From Ophiura sarsii (taxonomy: Eukaryota; Echinodermata; Ophiuroidea; Amphilepidida; Ophiuridae), in NCBI GenBank assembly GCA_035610835.1, contig CM069442.1, positions 61,419,431 through 61,483,430 of the forward strand: a stretch of 64,000 bases of DNA. Direction: 5' to 3'. Below the pieces are notes generated by a model that saw only the letters and a program-made list of their open reading frames with translations, was not told the origin of the DNA and did not search any database. This document shows positions 1-11,911 of the stretch, piece by piece; position 1 is the stretch's first letter; each line of letters opens with the position of its first letter. The position numbers were made by a program, and so were the translations under genes.

Positions 1-729
1 TGTTAATGCTGAACCTCTTACCATGGACTTGTCCTAAGTCCATGCTCTTACAATGTTAATCTGAACCTGATGATTATACTGATCTAATACAAGCTTAACT
101 GATTATTGTTTTGCCCAACAAATCGGCCATTTTTGATCGTTCAGAATCTTTTCATGATGTATCCCAAGAGAAGTAAGAACTTATTGAGTGACACATGCAT
201 ACATTCATTAAAACATACACTCTTTGCTCACATTCGACAAAAATCCACTACAATTATTAAAACATATCTGGACTTTGTGCACATTTTATTTTTACTACTA
301 AGGGGAAGAAAACACAAACCCTGATGTACGGGCCCGACCGACCCATTTTTTCCAAATTTTCCACACAAAAAATGGATAGCAATTTTTTTGAAAATGTGTC
401 CAATATTTTCTGACAGTAGCGTGCGTACTGTCGGTTATCAAGCTCATCTTTTTTGCACTGATTTGGAGAACGCCATGTCACAACCCCCTTGCTAGTTTCT
501 GACTCTGCGGCAATATCTCAAAAGTTGACAGCCTGGTATGAAGCCTAGCAACACCACTGTTTCCCAACATTTTTGAAAAAGAAAAAAATGCCCAACCAAC
601 CGACTGACACCACTTGAGAGGTTTGTTTGCCCGTACAAGTCGCCTAAAATAAAGTTAATTATTTACACTCTATACACTTGAAGACAACCATAACCAAAAC
701 TCCTTCAATTAATCTTATGTGTTTTTCAG
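1..729. other. Upstream non-coding, probably intron
   Basis: No domain-coding exon is seen. The segment 327-351 (containing GGGCCCGACC) recurs nearly unchanged at 57456-57478, and looser versions occur near 6066 and 36708, so it is a remnant of a dispersed repeat. The small open frames here have no recognisable content. Confidence 0.5.
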
Positions 730-984
730 ACACTGAGCCTCCGCTTATTGTGTGTTCAATAAATATTGGAGCACAAGTTAGCCAAGTCTCTGATACAGTC
801 ATTATACCGAACCCTGGTCCATCCACTGTATCAGATAACTTAGGTTCTGTTACATGGACTAGTGACTGGCCGCCAAACGATGTTTTTACAGTTGGTGTTA
901 CCATGGTAACCTTCACAGCAAGAGATTCATCAGGGAATGAAGCTAGTTGTGTGGTTACTGTAACAATTGAAGTTAATATTGAAG
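730..984 (+). CDS. Exon: HYR (hyalin repeat) domain
   Basis: An 85-codon phase 1-1 exon, acceptor TTTTTCAG and donor GTATGT. The translation shows the HYR pattern: D-x-E-P-P-L-I-V-C at the start, a central V-x-W-T-S-D-W-P-P, then F-T-A-R-D-S-S-G-N-E-A-S-C-V-V-T-V. HYR is an Ig-like beta-sandwich adhesion module common in echinoderm extracellular proteins; the two cysteines match its usual disulfide. It is the most N-terminal part visible. Whether more HYR repeats precede it cannot be seen. Confidence 0.9.
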
Positions 985-1487
985 GTATGTTTCAATACAG
1001 ATAAAGATATAGAACCAAAATTATGGTACAATGCAAAATTTGATTTTCAATTTTCAAAGACCTTGCATCCCTGAATGGATTAGTTTAATTGTGTTGTCCG
1101 AGATCCGAGAAATTCAACATTGTTAAAAGTAAGATTGCCAAGAAATAAAAACACTATACTACTTGTGGATTGACAAACCTATCAAATAGGTTAATAATAA
1201 GTCAGTCATTTTGTTTTATTGAAAAATTTCGAATACTTTCAATTTATTTCAACAAATCTTGAATTTGCAAATTCTAGGGAAATCAGGAACCATGGGTTAT
1301 TTTATGTTACCTTATCATAACCTTTGTCTTTTACCCAAATCATGCACTTTCTCCTTATGTTATGCCCATTTTAATGCCCTAAAACAATTAGAATGCAATC
1401 AATTAGTATTATAAATCTTGAAAATATATTGAAATTTATTAAACTGATAACTTTTCAAATGATTTAACATCCTTGATTTGACAACAG
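985..1487. other. Intron, nothing recognised
   Basis: AT-rich; no repeat, RNA gene or exon was identified. Confidence 0.5.
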
Positions 1488-1601
1488 AAGACTGTGACGG
1501 TCTGGTGTGTGACGATGCCTCCCTGTGCGTCCCTCTAGAGTCAGTATGTGATTCTGTACAGGATTGTGAAGATGGAACGGATGAAGAGCAACTATGCCTA
1601 G
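1488..1601 (+). CDS. Exon: LDL-receptor class A domain 1
   Basis: A 38-codon phase 1-1 exon, acceptor ACAACAG. Six cysteines in LDLa order, ending D-C-E-D-G-T-D-E-E-Q-L-C, so the calcium-binding acidic cluster is present with T in place of the usual S before D-E. The N-terminal half is unusually short (C-D-G-L-V-C). LDLa modules are small calcium-dependent ligand-binding domains; here it follows the HYR exon. Confidence 0.88.
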
Positions 1602-2913
1602 GTAATAAACTCCTCAAAAGAAATTTGGAAAGTCTTTTTCAATAACCAATTTTCTGGATATTTCGTAATGTATTCATATTGTGTGTCCTCTCTATTAAAA
1701 GCTGATGTGTTCCTCTCTCCAACGATACCTCATTTGTAGCAATCACTTGTTTCAGTGCCCAGCAATTTGCTTGAGAACATGGGCCGGTCACAATCTGAAT
1801 GAGTATGGAATAGTGGCAATTTTGGCACATTCGGATTTAAAGGGGAATGACTATGTTGAGGGTTAAGTGCAACAAGGGTCCATCTGCAATAGCTGCCAGA
1901 TGGTATCATGTGTGGTAGTCTACAGCAGACCCCTTGACATGAACTTAAAGTAACACAGCTATAGCAGATAGGATATTTTATCACTTATATCTCAGTTATG
2001 TGAAAAGGCAATATCTACAATTATAGCTGCCGTGTTTTGTATATTAAGGATGCTCTAATATATGCCCTTGAGAAGAACCATCTAACAAATGTTGAAGTAA
2101 ACCCTCAATGTGTTAGTTGTATAGAGGGTTCTGTGGAAATTCTTACCATTTGTCGCTTATGAATTAATTCCCAGAGGGGTGTAGCCCTGGGGAAATCTGA
2201 AGTCTGAGGGAAAATGTTTAAAATGTCCACATAATTCCGATAAATGAGCTAATCAAAGTGTGTAACCTCATTCATAAGGCCTTAAAAAAAAGAGTTTGAT
2301 TGGCCTAACATGACAAAAACAAATAGGGTAGATCACAGGATTTGTTTGTTTGTTTGTTTGTTTGTTTTTTGAAATCACCTGCTTTGGGGACTTAAAATAG
2401 CCGAAAATGAAAGCAAACAGTCAGAAACTTTAATACTTTGTTCAATTTGTGTAATTCTTTTTTTTCTTCTTTTTTTCTTTTTTTTCTTTTTTTTTCCTTT
2501 TTCCTTTTTTTTCTTCTTTTTCCTCCCTCAAAATAATAAAAAATATTCAGGGCCAGCAATGTATTTAGGGTCGGTCGGGTTAGGCCAATCAAACTCTTTT
2601 TTTTTAGGCCTAATCATAATTAAATTAGCATCTTAGAGGCATATGTGACGTGATCAAGCAAAATGAGTCGCATGTCGGCAGTTTTCAATGTAACTAGTTG
2701 CGGTGGAATCAAACGTATGGAACAAAAATATACAGTAAATGGAACCATATTGCTTGAATAATGACATAGAAATAGATTATTTTCCATCAAAAAGGACAAA
2801 TAACAAATGCCACGTGACATGCAATCTACCAACCAATCAAATGACAAGGATCATTTGAGATGTTATATATAGATTAATTATCAAGATTTTGTGTTGTTAT
2901 TTTTCCGTTTTAG
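1602..2913. other. Intron with microsatellites and a dispersed repeat
   Basis: A TTTG microsatellite lies at about 2340-2366 and a T-rich tract with CTT/CCTTT interruptions at about 2457-2525. The segment 2637-2850 resembles 24640-24785 (shared ATGGAACCAxATTGC and CCAACCAATCAAATGACAAGG-like motifs), so both are copies of one dispersed element. Confidence 0.55.
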
Positions 2914-3042
2914 CCACTCCTGTCCCATGCAATCAACCTGATGAATTTGAATGTAGCAATGGTGTGTGTCTTCCTGCCTCAATACAGTGTGATGGACAAT
3001 GGGATTGCAGCGATGGTTTTGATGAAGCTTTTTGTGATGGAG
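2914..3042 (+). CDS. Exon: LDL-receptor class A domain 2 (canonical)
   Basis: A 43-codon phase 1-1 exon, acceptor CCGTTTTAG and donor GTAAGA. It encodes a textbook LDLa: [10 protein letters not shown], then [25 protein letters not shown], with all six cysteines and the acidic calcium ligands. It is the reference for judging what the short LDLa exons downstream have lost. Confidence 0.93.
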
Positions 3043-3444
3043 GTAAGAGACATAGGATGTATGTCAACGTTTAGGTGTGGGTGGAGAGGCATCATTTGGG
3101 AATACTCTCCACACACTATATGTGCCCGTCACATCTAAATGGACATGTTGGAGTCCCGAGTCAAATCTGAGTTATTGATATGACTTGAAAGAGCATATTT
3201 TAAACTTTGAAATGATACTATGTTGAAGGTAATCAGACTTTGTAATCAAAATCTATCTCAATACTGTGTTTGCTGAAAACATGTCCTTTTGACCTGACTG
3301 ATCACATATTATAATACCCTTTATTCAGTAAAAACATGTTGAGTGTGAATGGTACAACTCACAAAACTCTACAAGCTCATACTTTATCTGGATTACATAT
3401 GGTGATATGATTCAATTTCATTTTATTTTGTCATTTTATTGCAG
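3043..3444. other. Intron, nothing recognised
   Basis: No repeat or RNA structure stands out. Confidence 0.5.
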
Positions 3445-3786
3445 AAAGCTGGTGTAGCTCTCCAACGCCTCCAAATTTCTTATCACCGGGACAAACAATG
3501 ACATTGACCTCGCCCTTGTTTCCTGAATTCTACCCGTACCCGGACGATGGACTAACATGCTTTTTTAATTCCATCTACTCTGTGCCTGAATATCATATCT
3601 TAATCAATGTCAAGTATTTTGATTTAGGAGATGGTGTAATGACTGTAAGTTCGCCTGGTTCATACATTGAACTCACTGGCTCGATGGATCTTAATGACTT
3701 AATCTCAGAAGCATTTGTAATACATATTAGATGGGCAAATACAACCGTTGGATATTGGATGGAGATTTCCTCTGTTAATGTTACTG
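3445..3786 (+). CDS. Exon: CUB domain 1
   Basis: A 114-codon phase 1-1 exon, acceptor TTATTGCAG and donor GTAAGT. The CUB pattern begins S-W-C-S-S-P and continues T-L-T-S-P-L-F-P-E-F-Y-P-Y-P-D-D-G-L-T-C-F-F. Only the first disulfide pair (WC...TC) is present. It is the most divergent CUB of the window, with the G-Y-W-M-E-I-S end in place of the usual G-F-x-L. CUB modules mediate protein interactions in extracellular proteases. Confidence 0.83.
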
Positions 3787-4115
3787 GTAAGTAAGATCAT
3801 TATGATTAGAATATGCTTGACAAAATCAGAGGTAAATACTCACCGCTTATATTTAATCCTACTCGTTAAAGGATTTAATCAGAATGATACTTGATCCACT
3901 TAAGTGAAAAGCTTGAAAACGATTCACTTCTGGTATCAAAATTGTTGTTGAAAACATTGTCTCCTCTTTTTCAATCTCCATTCATTTTCTGAAAACCTCC
4001 GGATGTGTTCCCTACCGAGGATCTTAGCCTCATCCCAGCTAATTAAATTGAGTGCTCTAGCTGTATGGTTCTATAAATGTATTTATTTTGTGCTTGTTTG
4101 AATGATTTTTGTCCT

Positions 4116-4404
4116 AATTATAAATATTTTTTAAACAGGTCGTAGATAAAAAGAGACAAATATGGGAAAACGATCTTGCCTGTGAATCGAACCCAGGACC
4201 TCTTGCTTACAGGGCAAGTGCCTTATCCATTGGACCACAAGCCCTTGCATGGTAAAGCATTTGAAATTCAACACCTAAGCGATCACGTATCCCGGTCTCC
4301 TGCCACAAGTATTACCCATAGTAACAAGTGTAATAATTGCCATCTCCCATATTTGTCTCTTTTCTATCTACAACGGCGAACCTGTTTCAAAATATTTATA
4401 ATTT
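4116..4404. mobile_element. Small terminal-inverted-repeat element carrying a tRNA-like sequence
   Basis: The left arm (AATTATAAATATTTT, then AAACAGGT, then GTAGATAAAAAGAGACAAAT) recurs inverted at the right end, with the match running inward to about 4167 and 4345. A tRNA-like sequence sits between the arms on the minus strand. No convincing target duplication was found. It could be a MITE that captured a tRNA-derived SINE. Confidence 0.6.
4173..4243 (-). tRNA. tRNA-like sequence (anticodon TGT, Thr-like), probably a SINE or pseudogene
   Basis: On the minus strand 71 nt fold as a tRNA. The acceptor pairs GGCTTGT with GCAAGAT over most positions. The A-box region is TGGTCCAATGGATAAGG. The anticodon stem CTTGC/GCAAG is perfect around the loop CCTGTAA. 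The T arm CTGGG-TTCGATT-CACAG has one mismatch. Position 33 is C instead of U and the acceptor is imperfect, so a functional tRNA is doubtful. It lies inside the inverted-repeat element 4116-4404. Confidence 0.45.
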
Positions 4405-5226
4405 GTTTAATACCCGTTGTGAATGCCTATTATTTCTATGCTTAGTTTCCTCTCTGTATTTCTAATTTTCAACTTCTTTGTTAGGCAAAAAAACACCTTT
4501 TTGTTGTGTTGCCCTCAGGCCTCAGCAACCAACCCTAAAATCTAACAAATTAGGGTCGCATTTAAAGGTTTAAATGTTACCCAAGTTGGCAAAATATTAC
4601 TGTTTTCTGCCTGAAATTATAATATGTTTACTTGAATAAATAGTTTTAAACTATTGTCATACTAGTAAAATAAGTAAAATTGGCTACTACCAATCTTGTC
4701 TAGACATTAACCACAACAGCCTTGGGTTTGGCAGAAATATTTTCAGCAAAATACCACAAAAAAACACCCAAACAGACCGACCAATCCAACCTCAACATTT
4801 TTGGTAACAGAGGGGCAACACAACAATTTGTCATAAGAATTGTCACAGTTTTTTTGCCCGGTATCTCATAGATTCAATTACTAGTCTGTAGAGTATCAAT
4901 TTTGTTTTTTGGGTGATAAGGGAGTCATAATTGTAGTGTGTTGTGAGGTTTTCATATAGCAGAGGTAATGTTAACAATCATGCAGCTAGGGCAAACCTTT
5001 CAATTGCCTGAGATGAGGCTAAAATCATTGTTAAACAACACAATATGATGGCTAGAGAGGTTAAAGAAGCAATGGAAATTAGAAATAGAGAATGGCACAA
5101 AAATGCTCTAATTGTTCACTTTAGATCAGTATTTTGACTCTTTTCTGTTCATCAACACGTGCATCAATGGCAACTTCTTGTCCAATATAAATTTCAGTCC
5201 CTTGATTGCCTAACACCTTTTACATA
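4405..5226. other. Intron, nothing clear
   Basis: AT-rich sequence without a recognised exon or repeat boundary. Confidence 0.4.
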
Positions 5227-5462
5227 GCGTCGCTCTTCTTTCAAAACCTTGTATGTTTTTCTGGGACTTCAGCATGTATATAAAGTAAATATGCCCAACG
5301 GTTATGCATAGGACTAGTGTTACTTTATACATGTTCAGGGGAAAGAGCATTTTTAAAATTTTGATAGATGTGTGTTTGACTCTTGAACATGTTTAGAGCA
5401 GACTTTATACATGCTGAAGGGCCAAATGGAGATACAAGGTTTTGACAGAAAAGCGACGATAT
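5227..5462. mobile_element. MITE, family of three copies in this window (copy 1)
   Basis: The ends are inverted: TCAAAACCTTGTA near the left and TACAAGGTTTTGA near the right, with a second inverted motif TTCAGCATGTATA / TATACATGCTGAA. Related copies lie at about 13037-13287 and 39355-39585, sharing the internal AACATGTTTAGAGCAG in either orientation. All three are in introns of the same gene. Confidence 0.6.
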
Positions 5463-5689
5463 GTTCCTCTCAAATTGACATCGAAGAACATGTAAACAGA
5501 GCTCACTTCCAAAATTGATCACACCATCCACCACACTGACCTATGCGTTATAACAGCCTTATAGCTGTGTTTGCATAGTATATAACAGAAGCAGAAGCAG
5601 AAGCAAGGTAAGAATCTTGTAAAAATGAAGGCAACACATTAATTCTGAATTCTGTCTTATGACATTCATTTGATCATACCGTTATGCAG

Positions 5690-5791
5690 ATGTTCAGACT
5701 TGCGAAAATGAAATTGAAGTCATCGAGGATTTGGACTGGAATAACGGGATATTTGACTGTTCTGACCATAGCGACGAACCCATTGAACTAT
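5690..5791 (+). CDS. Exon: mini-LDLa 1 (most degenerate, two cysteines)
   Basis: A 34-codon phase 1-1 exon, acceptor TATGCAG. It follows the short-LDLa layout: T-C-E-N-E-I-E-V, then D-W-N-N-G-I-F-D-C-S-D-H-S-D-E-P-I-E-L. The position of C4 (usually C-D-G) is W-N-N-G, and C6 is replaced by L just before the CUB cysteine. With C1 and C3 also absent, only the C2-C5 pair remains. The acidic S-D-H-S-D-E cluster is kept. Confidence 0.8.
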
Positions 5792-6230
5792 GTGAGTGTA
5801 TAAAAACACATTTCCTTGACATGTGTGATTTTGGTTGGTGTAATTTGATCAATTTTGAATACATAATTGGATGATTACTGGTGCATAATTGTGTGGATGT
5901 TTGTTTGCATCACAGATGATTTTGGCATGTATAACTTGGGGATTTCAGATTAAATATGTGATCCTAATTTGAATAAATACAATTACACTGATAGTGAAAA
6001 TCTAGGGTCAGGGATTGATTTGGTGGCAAAATGTATTAATTAAGGCCATGAAAAGTATTTCCCTATTCTAAGGGCTCGACCAACCAATTCATTTATTGGA
6101 TTAAAAAAATTGAAATGTTTTGGGTTTAGTTGTTGAAAAATTACCAAAATTGTCAAGGAATTTTTGAAGAAAAAATCCACCAACAATAAAAAAAAAAGCA
6201 TAAATGATTTTCTTTTTTTACAAAATCTAG
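5792..6230. other. Intron, nothing recognised
   Basis: A loose copy of the GGGCTCGACCAACC motif (dispersed-repeat remnant) occurs near 6071; nothing else. Confidence 0.4.
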
Positions 6231-6578
6231 TGTGTGGACCAGAAGACATCACCTTAGATGCAGGTGAATCCCAATTACTGGCTTCCATATACTATCCAGA
6301 CGACTACAGGAACAATATATACTGCTATTGGCATATCAGTGTACCGCTTGACAGACGAGTAACCCTCCATTTTGAAGCATTCTCCATCGCCCGAGAGGAT
6401 GACAACATTAATATCCACGAAATGATACCATTTGAATCAAGATTGTTTTATGGGTTTCGGAATCTTCCTCTGTTGAATGTAATTTCTCGCTCCAACTCGT
6501 TGAGAGTCGGGTTTGAAACCGATGCTTTCTATACTGATGCGGGATTTTCAATAACGATAGCGGAAACAGATGAAATAG
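6231..6578 (+). CDS. Exon: CUB domain 2
   Basis: A 116-codon phase 1-1 exon, acceptor AAAATCTAG. L-C-G-P-E-D-I-T-L starts the domain and I-Y-C-Y-W-H-I-S closes the single disulfide. The later core reads R-V-T-L-H-F-E-A-F and the end A-G-F-S-I-T-I-A. No C3/C4 pair is present. The upstream short LDLa joins directly, giving L-L-C-G at the boundary. Confidence 0.87.
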
Positions 6579-7724
6579 GTATGTATTCAGTTTCATAGTA
6601 CTCATCAACCAATTATACTTATAAGCTTGAAAGAGCAGAATTGTAAATGCAAAAGATACACATTATTCTAGTTACAATGTTTTATTCTATTTTGGACTGG
6701 TTTTAAGTGTAGCATCATTGCTATGGATTCAGTAAGTATTAGCTCAAAAAATGAAAATTTATAATATTTCTATCTTCACCTTGAAGGTCTGTGTATTGCA
6801 GTCTTTCCACTATTTTGTACAGATTTATAATTTGGAAATATCATTTATTTTTTTAACAGAAAATTGGCAGAGTCCAGGTTTAAATTTTGTTAGGAGCAAT
6901 TTTGAAAAAGCCTTACAATTAATTGATTGATAGATTAAATGGTAGGCTTTCCAAGGAAAATCTCGGATGAGCTATACTGATATGGTTCAGCGCTATTTGA
7001 AGAACTCACAACAAAACAAGAGCGCATAAAAATAGTACAAAATACCAATCCCTAAGATCTACTTTGAAAAACCAATAATATGATACAGAATCACCTTTGA
7101 GGTCTTGATCTACAATGTAATCATCACCTGTAGTTGTCCATCTTAAAACAGACAATAACATGTTAAAACATGATAACCCCCAGAAGTTGACAAGTCACAG
7201 TTTGTAATTGTAAGGGAGAAATAAAATACACATTATAAAGTAGCAAATAGGTAATCCATGGACTCGGCCCCCGTTGCTTCGCAACACCGGTGGCACTTGA
7301 AGATAGATCAACAAAGGTCAACAGCATGAATCAAAGCTGTATGAATGAAGAGCATTCCTATCTTCGGGGTTGTTGCATCATTTAAACTTACTCATTCCTA
7401 TTTGATTGGGAGGGGGGGGGGGTTTCACTGGAACAGCCAGGCAGACCAATCAATTGCAAGTAAACACAGTTTGTGACAACACAACAATATTTAAAATGGC
7501 ATGGATACACTTAAAGATCAGATCAAACTCGTTAAATTATTCATTTAGCCAGTCATGTTGTCAGGGTTCAAAAGGCCTAAAACCTGAATGACGAATGACC
7601 ATGAGCTCTAACTGCTCGATTTTGATAGGTGACTATACCAATAAGAAAACACTGTAACCAAAAGGCCATGGGTAAATCACCTAAAGTTCAAATTAATATT
7701 TATTTTTGTATGTGTGATGTGCAG
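6579..7724. other. Intron, nothing recognised
   Basis: A run of G at about 7408-7420 is the only marked feature. Confidence 0.4.
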
Positions 7725-7829
7725 ATCAGTATAGATGCAACAACGCTCTAGAAGTCTTGACTGAGGATAATCTTTGCAATGAGGTGGCGGAATGTTCAGA
7801 TGAGAGTGATGAACGCTACTGTAGTCAAG
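7725..7829 (+). CDS. Exon: mini-LDLa 2
   Basis: A 35-codon phase 1-1 exon, acceptor GATGTGCAG and donor GTAAGA. Four cysteines: R-C-N-N-A-L-E-V, N-L-C-N-E-V-A-E-C-S-D-E-S-D-E-R-Y-C. The usual C-D-G is C-N-E here, but the D-E-S-D-E acidic cluster is intact. C1 and C3 of a normal LDLa are absent, with A-L-E where C3 would be. Confidence 0.85.
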
Positions 7830-8627
7830 GTAAGAACAAAACAAGGTTTTTGCTGGATATTTTATGTCAAACATGGAATTTTTGTATGCATAAAATCTTC
7901 AATTTATAGGTGGAATTCCCTTGCCGCTATGGTTGGAGGTCAATTATGAATGCTTTAACTGGATAAGAGCCATCCACAGTTCATTTGTCTAAAATAGCTA
8001 AAATTATTTCATCTCATGAATATTCATGAACTAATCTTGGCTAATTTGTAAAAAAAAAAGGTATTATTTGCCATGCGAATATATGTAGTAATTGAATAAT
8101 ATTTGGACATCCTAGCAAACGAATGTTCAAATGTGAGTAACATAATTGAAAAATTAAAGGAAAGAAAAGAAATACAAATTCCTGAAGGGCAAAGGTTTTA
8201 GCTTTATTTACTCTCAGATAACGGAAATGGACAAGACACAGTGAATGTGATAGATAGCCGGTCGGCTATTGTTGAGAGGATCTATTCCTTAATACTACAA
8301 AATTAAACAATGTCAAATTGCGAGACCTAAATGACGGCCTCTGATTGGCTCATCATCCAGTCGTCATGACAGAGAGACGCAAACGGCATCCAAAGCATGC
8401 CACTTCCGTTTCATGGAGTAAATGAGGTTGATCGAGATTGCCTTCTATCAAACTTAATTATGTAAAGCTCGAATTTAGCTACTTTGTTTTATTGACAATC
8501 AAGCAAAGGTAAAATTTGTGATTAAGAACTACGTCAGTTGTACAAAGTATAGTTATTTTCAGCGTCTGTAATTCGAAGCAAATCTGAGGAAAAATAAATG
8601 TTTGCCATTTATCTTTTAATATAACAG
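7830..8627. other. Intron, nothing recognised
   Basis: No exon or repeat boundary was identified. Confidence 0.4.
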
Positions 8628-8978
8628 AATGCGGAAATCAGATGATAAACTTACCAAGTGGTACCATAGAGAATTTCTCAATCACTTTGCCGCAATTGAT
8701 AGATTGCAGATGGGTCGTACGAGCAGCTCCGGGCCAACGTGTTCGAGGACAATTTCAACAATTAGCGATAAACGGTCCATTCCTTCTTCATATTGGTAGC
8801 CTAGATGACCCGTATATTGTGAATATTGAGCCAAGACCTGAGTACAATGGAGTGGTGGTGTCTCCTAATGAAGTACTGGTTCTCTCAATAGAATCCATAT
8901 TTGGGCCACCCCAAAGGAGAAAGCGTCAAGAAGGGGCACTCGTACTGATGGTTACATTTGATAACGTCGATCCAGCCG
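8628..8978 (+). CDS. Exon: CUB domain 3 with a furin-like RRKR motif
   Basis: A 117-codon phase 1-1 exon, acceptor TATAACAG and donor GTGAGA. E-C-G-N-Q begins the domain, and L-I-D-C-R-W-V-V closes its single disulfide. Near the end, in the loop before the last strands, sits G-P-P-Q-R-R-K-R-Q-E-G (RRKR at 8915-8926), a match to the R-x-K/R-R proprotein convertase consensus. No other CUB in the window has it. If cut, the chain would separate HYR and the first LDLa/CUB modules from the rest unless held by the fold. Confidence 0.87.
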
Positions 8979-11156
8979 GTGAGATTTTTACCCAAATTCT
9001 TTTTGCAGGTGCAATCATTTGAGGAGAGATATACTCTATTTACCTTCCACTGATGGTCAGTGATGCAACTTTACAAGTGCACTTAATATGTGTGTGTGTA
9101 TATATACACCAGTGCCTGGGGGGGGGGTGTATATATGCACCAGTGCCTTGGGTGTGTGCACACATTTATTAATTGTGATCAGTGAATGCTGCAGTGACGT
9201 CACTGTCTCGTGGTAGGGAAATAGACTATAGCGTTATTGCTTCTTTACACCTCTTTCTAAGGGTCTATGTAGAGATGAGCAATTGTTGATTAGGGTATAA
9301 TGTTTTACTCTGATTGTTTTGGGTTTATTTTGGGGTGTTTTTTTGGTGGATGCACTTCGGAGCTTTATTTCTTATACAAAATTGACTCAATTTAATATGA
9401 ATCTGGCACATCTGAATTGGAAAACCAAAATAACTCAATAAATTAAAAATTGATTTCATTGTAACTGGATTAAAGACACTAGTTGTACATGCTGCACACA
9501 GTAATCAGGACATGCTTTTTCAATTTGTTCATTCAGTTATATATTTAATGGTAACTCTTCAGTCAAACTTTTCATGTTATGTGTAAATTGTCCAGAGCAA
9601 ATACATGTACCTGTTTTTAAAGCTCAATAAGTGCATCATTTGATGCTGCTCTCCAAAAAGTTTTAAAAGTCAGGCTTCAATATAATTGAATTCACTTTGA
9701 AAATATTGGTTTTCACCCCTTCCTCTTTCCAACTCTACATAAATGGTAATGCCATTCTTATATTGCAGCTCTGAATCTGATTCTTCTCTAAATGAAAAGT
9801 TAATTTGGAAAACGTGCTAAGTCCACAATGTGTACTTTGGAGAAAATCACGATTTTGTATTATGCACATTTTGGATTGGTTGATTTGGTTAATATTGCAT
9901 GGCTTAAGGTATGTCCATACGAAACTAAAATAATGCGATTGGTTGAAATCCTGAACCTTTGTTATTGTGTTATATCTCTTTTGTTTCCAAAATACTATGG
10001 ACTTAGCACATTTTGCCACTAAACAGGTTGATCCACTTTCTAGAAACACTCTTTGTAAACCATGGCTCTAAGTTCAGCATTCCATTTTAAAGAGCTTGTC
10101 AATTGACCCAGAAATCAAAAAGAATGAATCTAAAATCTCATTTCCTTTTTTTTTAATACCTTTTTGAATATCATTTGAATTTTTGCTTGTGTAAGTCTAA
10201 ATGTACAACAATTACTGTCATTTGGTATTTCAAATGCAAGATTAAAGTGTAATAAACCTTGAAAAAAACCCAAATCCGACCCCCACCCCTTGTTTTTTGG
10301 GCCATTTGAATTCAAATTTTCCGGAAAATACCAACCATATCCAAAACTTCAAATTGCAATATTTCCTCAACAGAGGGAGATACTAACTTCAAATAAAAAG
10401 CAAAAGATGTATTATTATAAGTCACAAGGAACGAATTGGGAATCTTGTTCGCTACGCCCTCATTTGACAGTTTTGTATTATCAACAAGTTACTCACACTC
10501 AACAACGTATTTACCAAATTAACTATCGCTTCTGAGAGGCCGTATGCAATCACTTGCACAAACAATATGCCACGCTAACGAGTCTAAATCATTTCGCCTT
10601 TATAATATTTTCGTAAATTTCTATCATGATAATTTGTTATATTTCTTATATTAATCAAAAGAAACTAAAAGAAAAAGACTTTTAATTATTGAAACACAAA
10701 TTGGGATGTTAGTGATTTGAGATTGAATTTGATCTTTAACATACAAAGCCTATGCAACTCTATATAGAATTTGAAGGGCTAAATTGTAAAATCAGAGAGA
10801 CATGAAATGTCGATTAAATTGCACTATTTTCCCCATGTTTGCCCCATCCAGTGTTACTATTTTATTGTAGAGCAACATCGAAACTCGCGAACCCATCAAT
10901 AACATTTTTGGGCATTGATGGGCACAAAATGATTTTGAGCTCGAAATATCAAGAAAATGTAGTATCTTGTCCGTAAAATTACCTCATTTATGAAAAGGTA
11001 TATCTCCCCCAAATTACATCCGATTTTGTTACTTTTTTCAATATTAGTTAAATATTAGAACAAATTGAAACTATAAATAAAAACACAGATAACCTCGATC
11101 CTCGGGTATTAAATGCATTTATCAACCAACATAGAGACCTTGATGAAGTCACTGGG
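8979..11156. other. Long intron part with a foldback repeat
   Basis: A short duplication of the TATATxCACCAGTGCCT motif occurs at about 9103-9152. A palindromic element at about 9805-10018 has inverted ends (AAACGTGCTAAGTCCA and TGGACTTAGCACATTT). The rest is AT-rich without recognised content. Confidence 0.5.
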
Positions 11157-11536
11157 TAGGGGGGGGGGGTGGGGTACCGCGCCATTTTGTCCCGAAGCAA
11201 TGGTTATGACGTCATATTTCTGTCGATTTTCAGAACTCTTGTATTGGATTTACGTGCAAAAAATATGCCCATGGTATCATACTTTCCCAGGTGTGTAGTT
11301 CATTTTAAATTTCAGATGTTCTAAAATGGATGGTTTTCTAAACAATTCGAGAAAGAAAATCGAACTACACCTCAGAATTGCCAAAAAAATGCTTTAAACA
11401 AGTCCACTTTTTGTGCCTTTGAACAGAGTGTCTGTCGGGAATGTAGAATTACACATTAACCCATGTGCATTAACCCATGACCCGGTCCAATAAGATTAGA
11501 TATTAATACATTATTCGCCAACATTTTGTTAACTTA

Positions 11537-11606
11537 GCACGGTTGGTGTAGTGGACAGAACGTTGACATGAGGAGCGAAATGTTGTGAGTTCGAGCCCCA
11601 TTATGA
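11537..11606 (+). tRNA. tRNA-like sequence inside the hAT-like element (weak)
   Basis: The A-box-like GGTTGGTGTAGTGG and B-box-like GAGTTCGAGCCCC are spaced as in a tRNA and followed by a T-rich stretch. The anticodon stem is imperfect, so this is more likely tRNA-derived repeat than a gene. Confidence 0.3.
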
Positions 11607-11911
11607 TCACTTTTGTTTTATATGCGGGGTCTTGCCGCTGGATTTGTTTGGCCTGCCGGCATCATCTGTATGCGTGCCCACACGGACAGCGCTGCTGGTG
11701 TTAACCGTATTATGACGCCATTTTTTGTGTTAAAATGTCAAAGTTTTTTACCATTCTTTCAAAAATAAGGAATATAATCACATTACAAACACATTTTGTG
11801 CAGGAGAAACACACACATTTGGCAAAAATGGCACAATAAAAATCCGTTCGTTATAAATTTAATGGATATGGTTAGATAATAAAACTATCACAATTATACT
11901 CGTCGATCTCT

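Noticed and set aside
2392..2592. Lys-rich minus-strand open frame
   Set aside because: It is translation of a T-rich microsatellite.
9735..10049. Overlapping open frames on both strands as genes
   Set aside because: They lie in a foldback repeat with inverted ends near 9805 and 10018 and show no protein-like features.
10290..10535. 81-codon open frame as an extra exon
   Set aside because: No splice signals in phase and no domain; low-complexity AT-rich translation.
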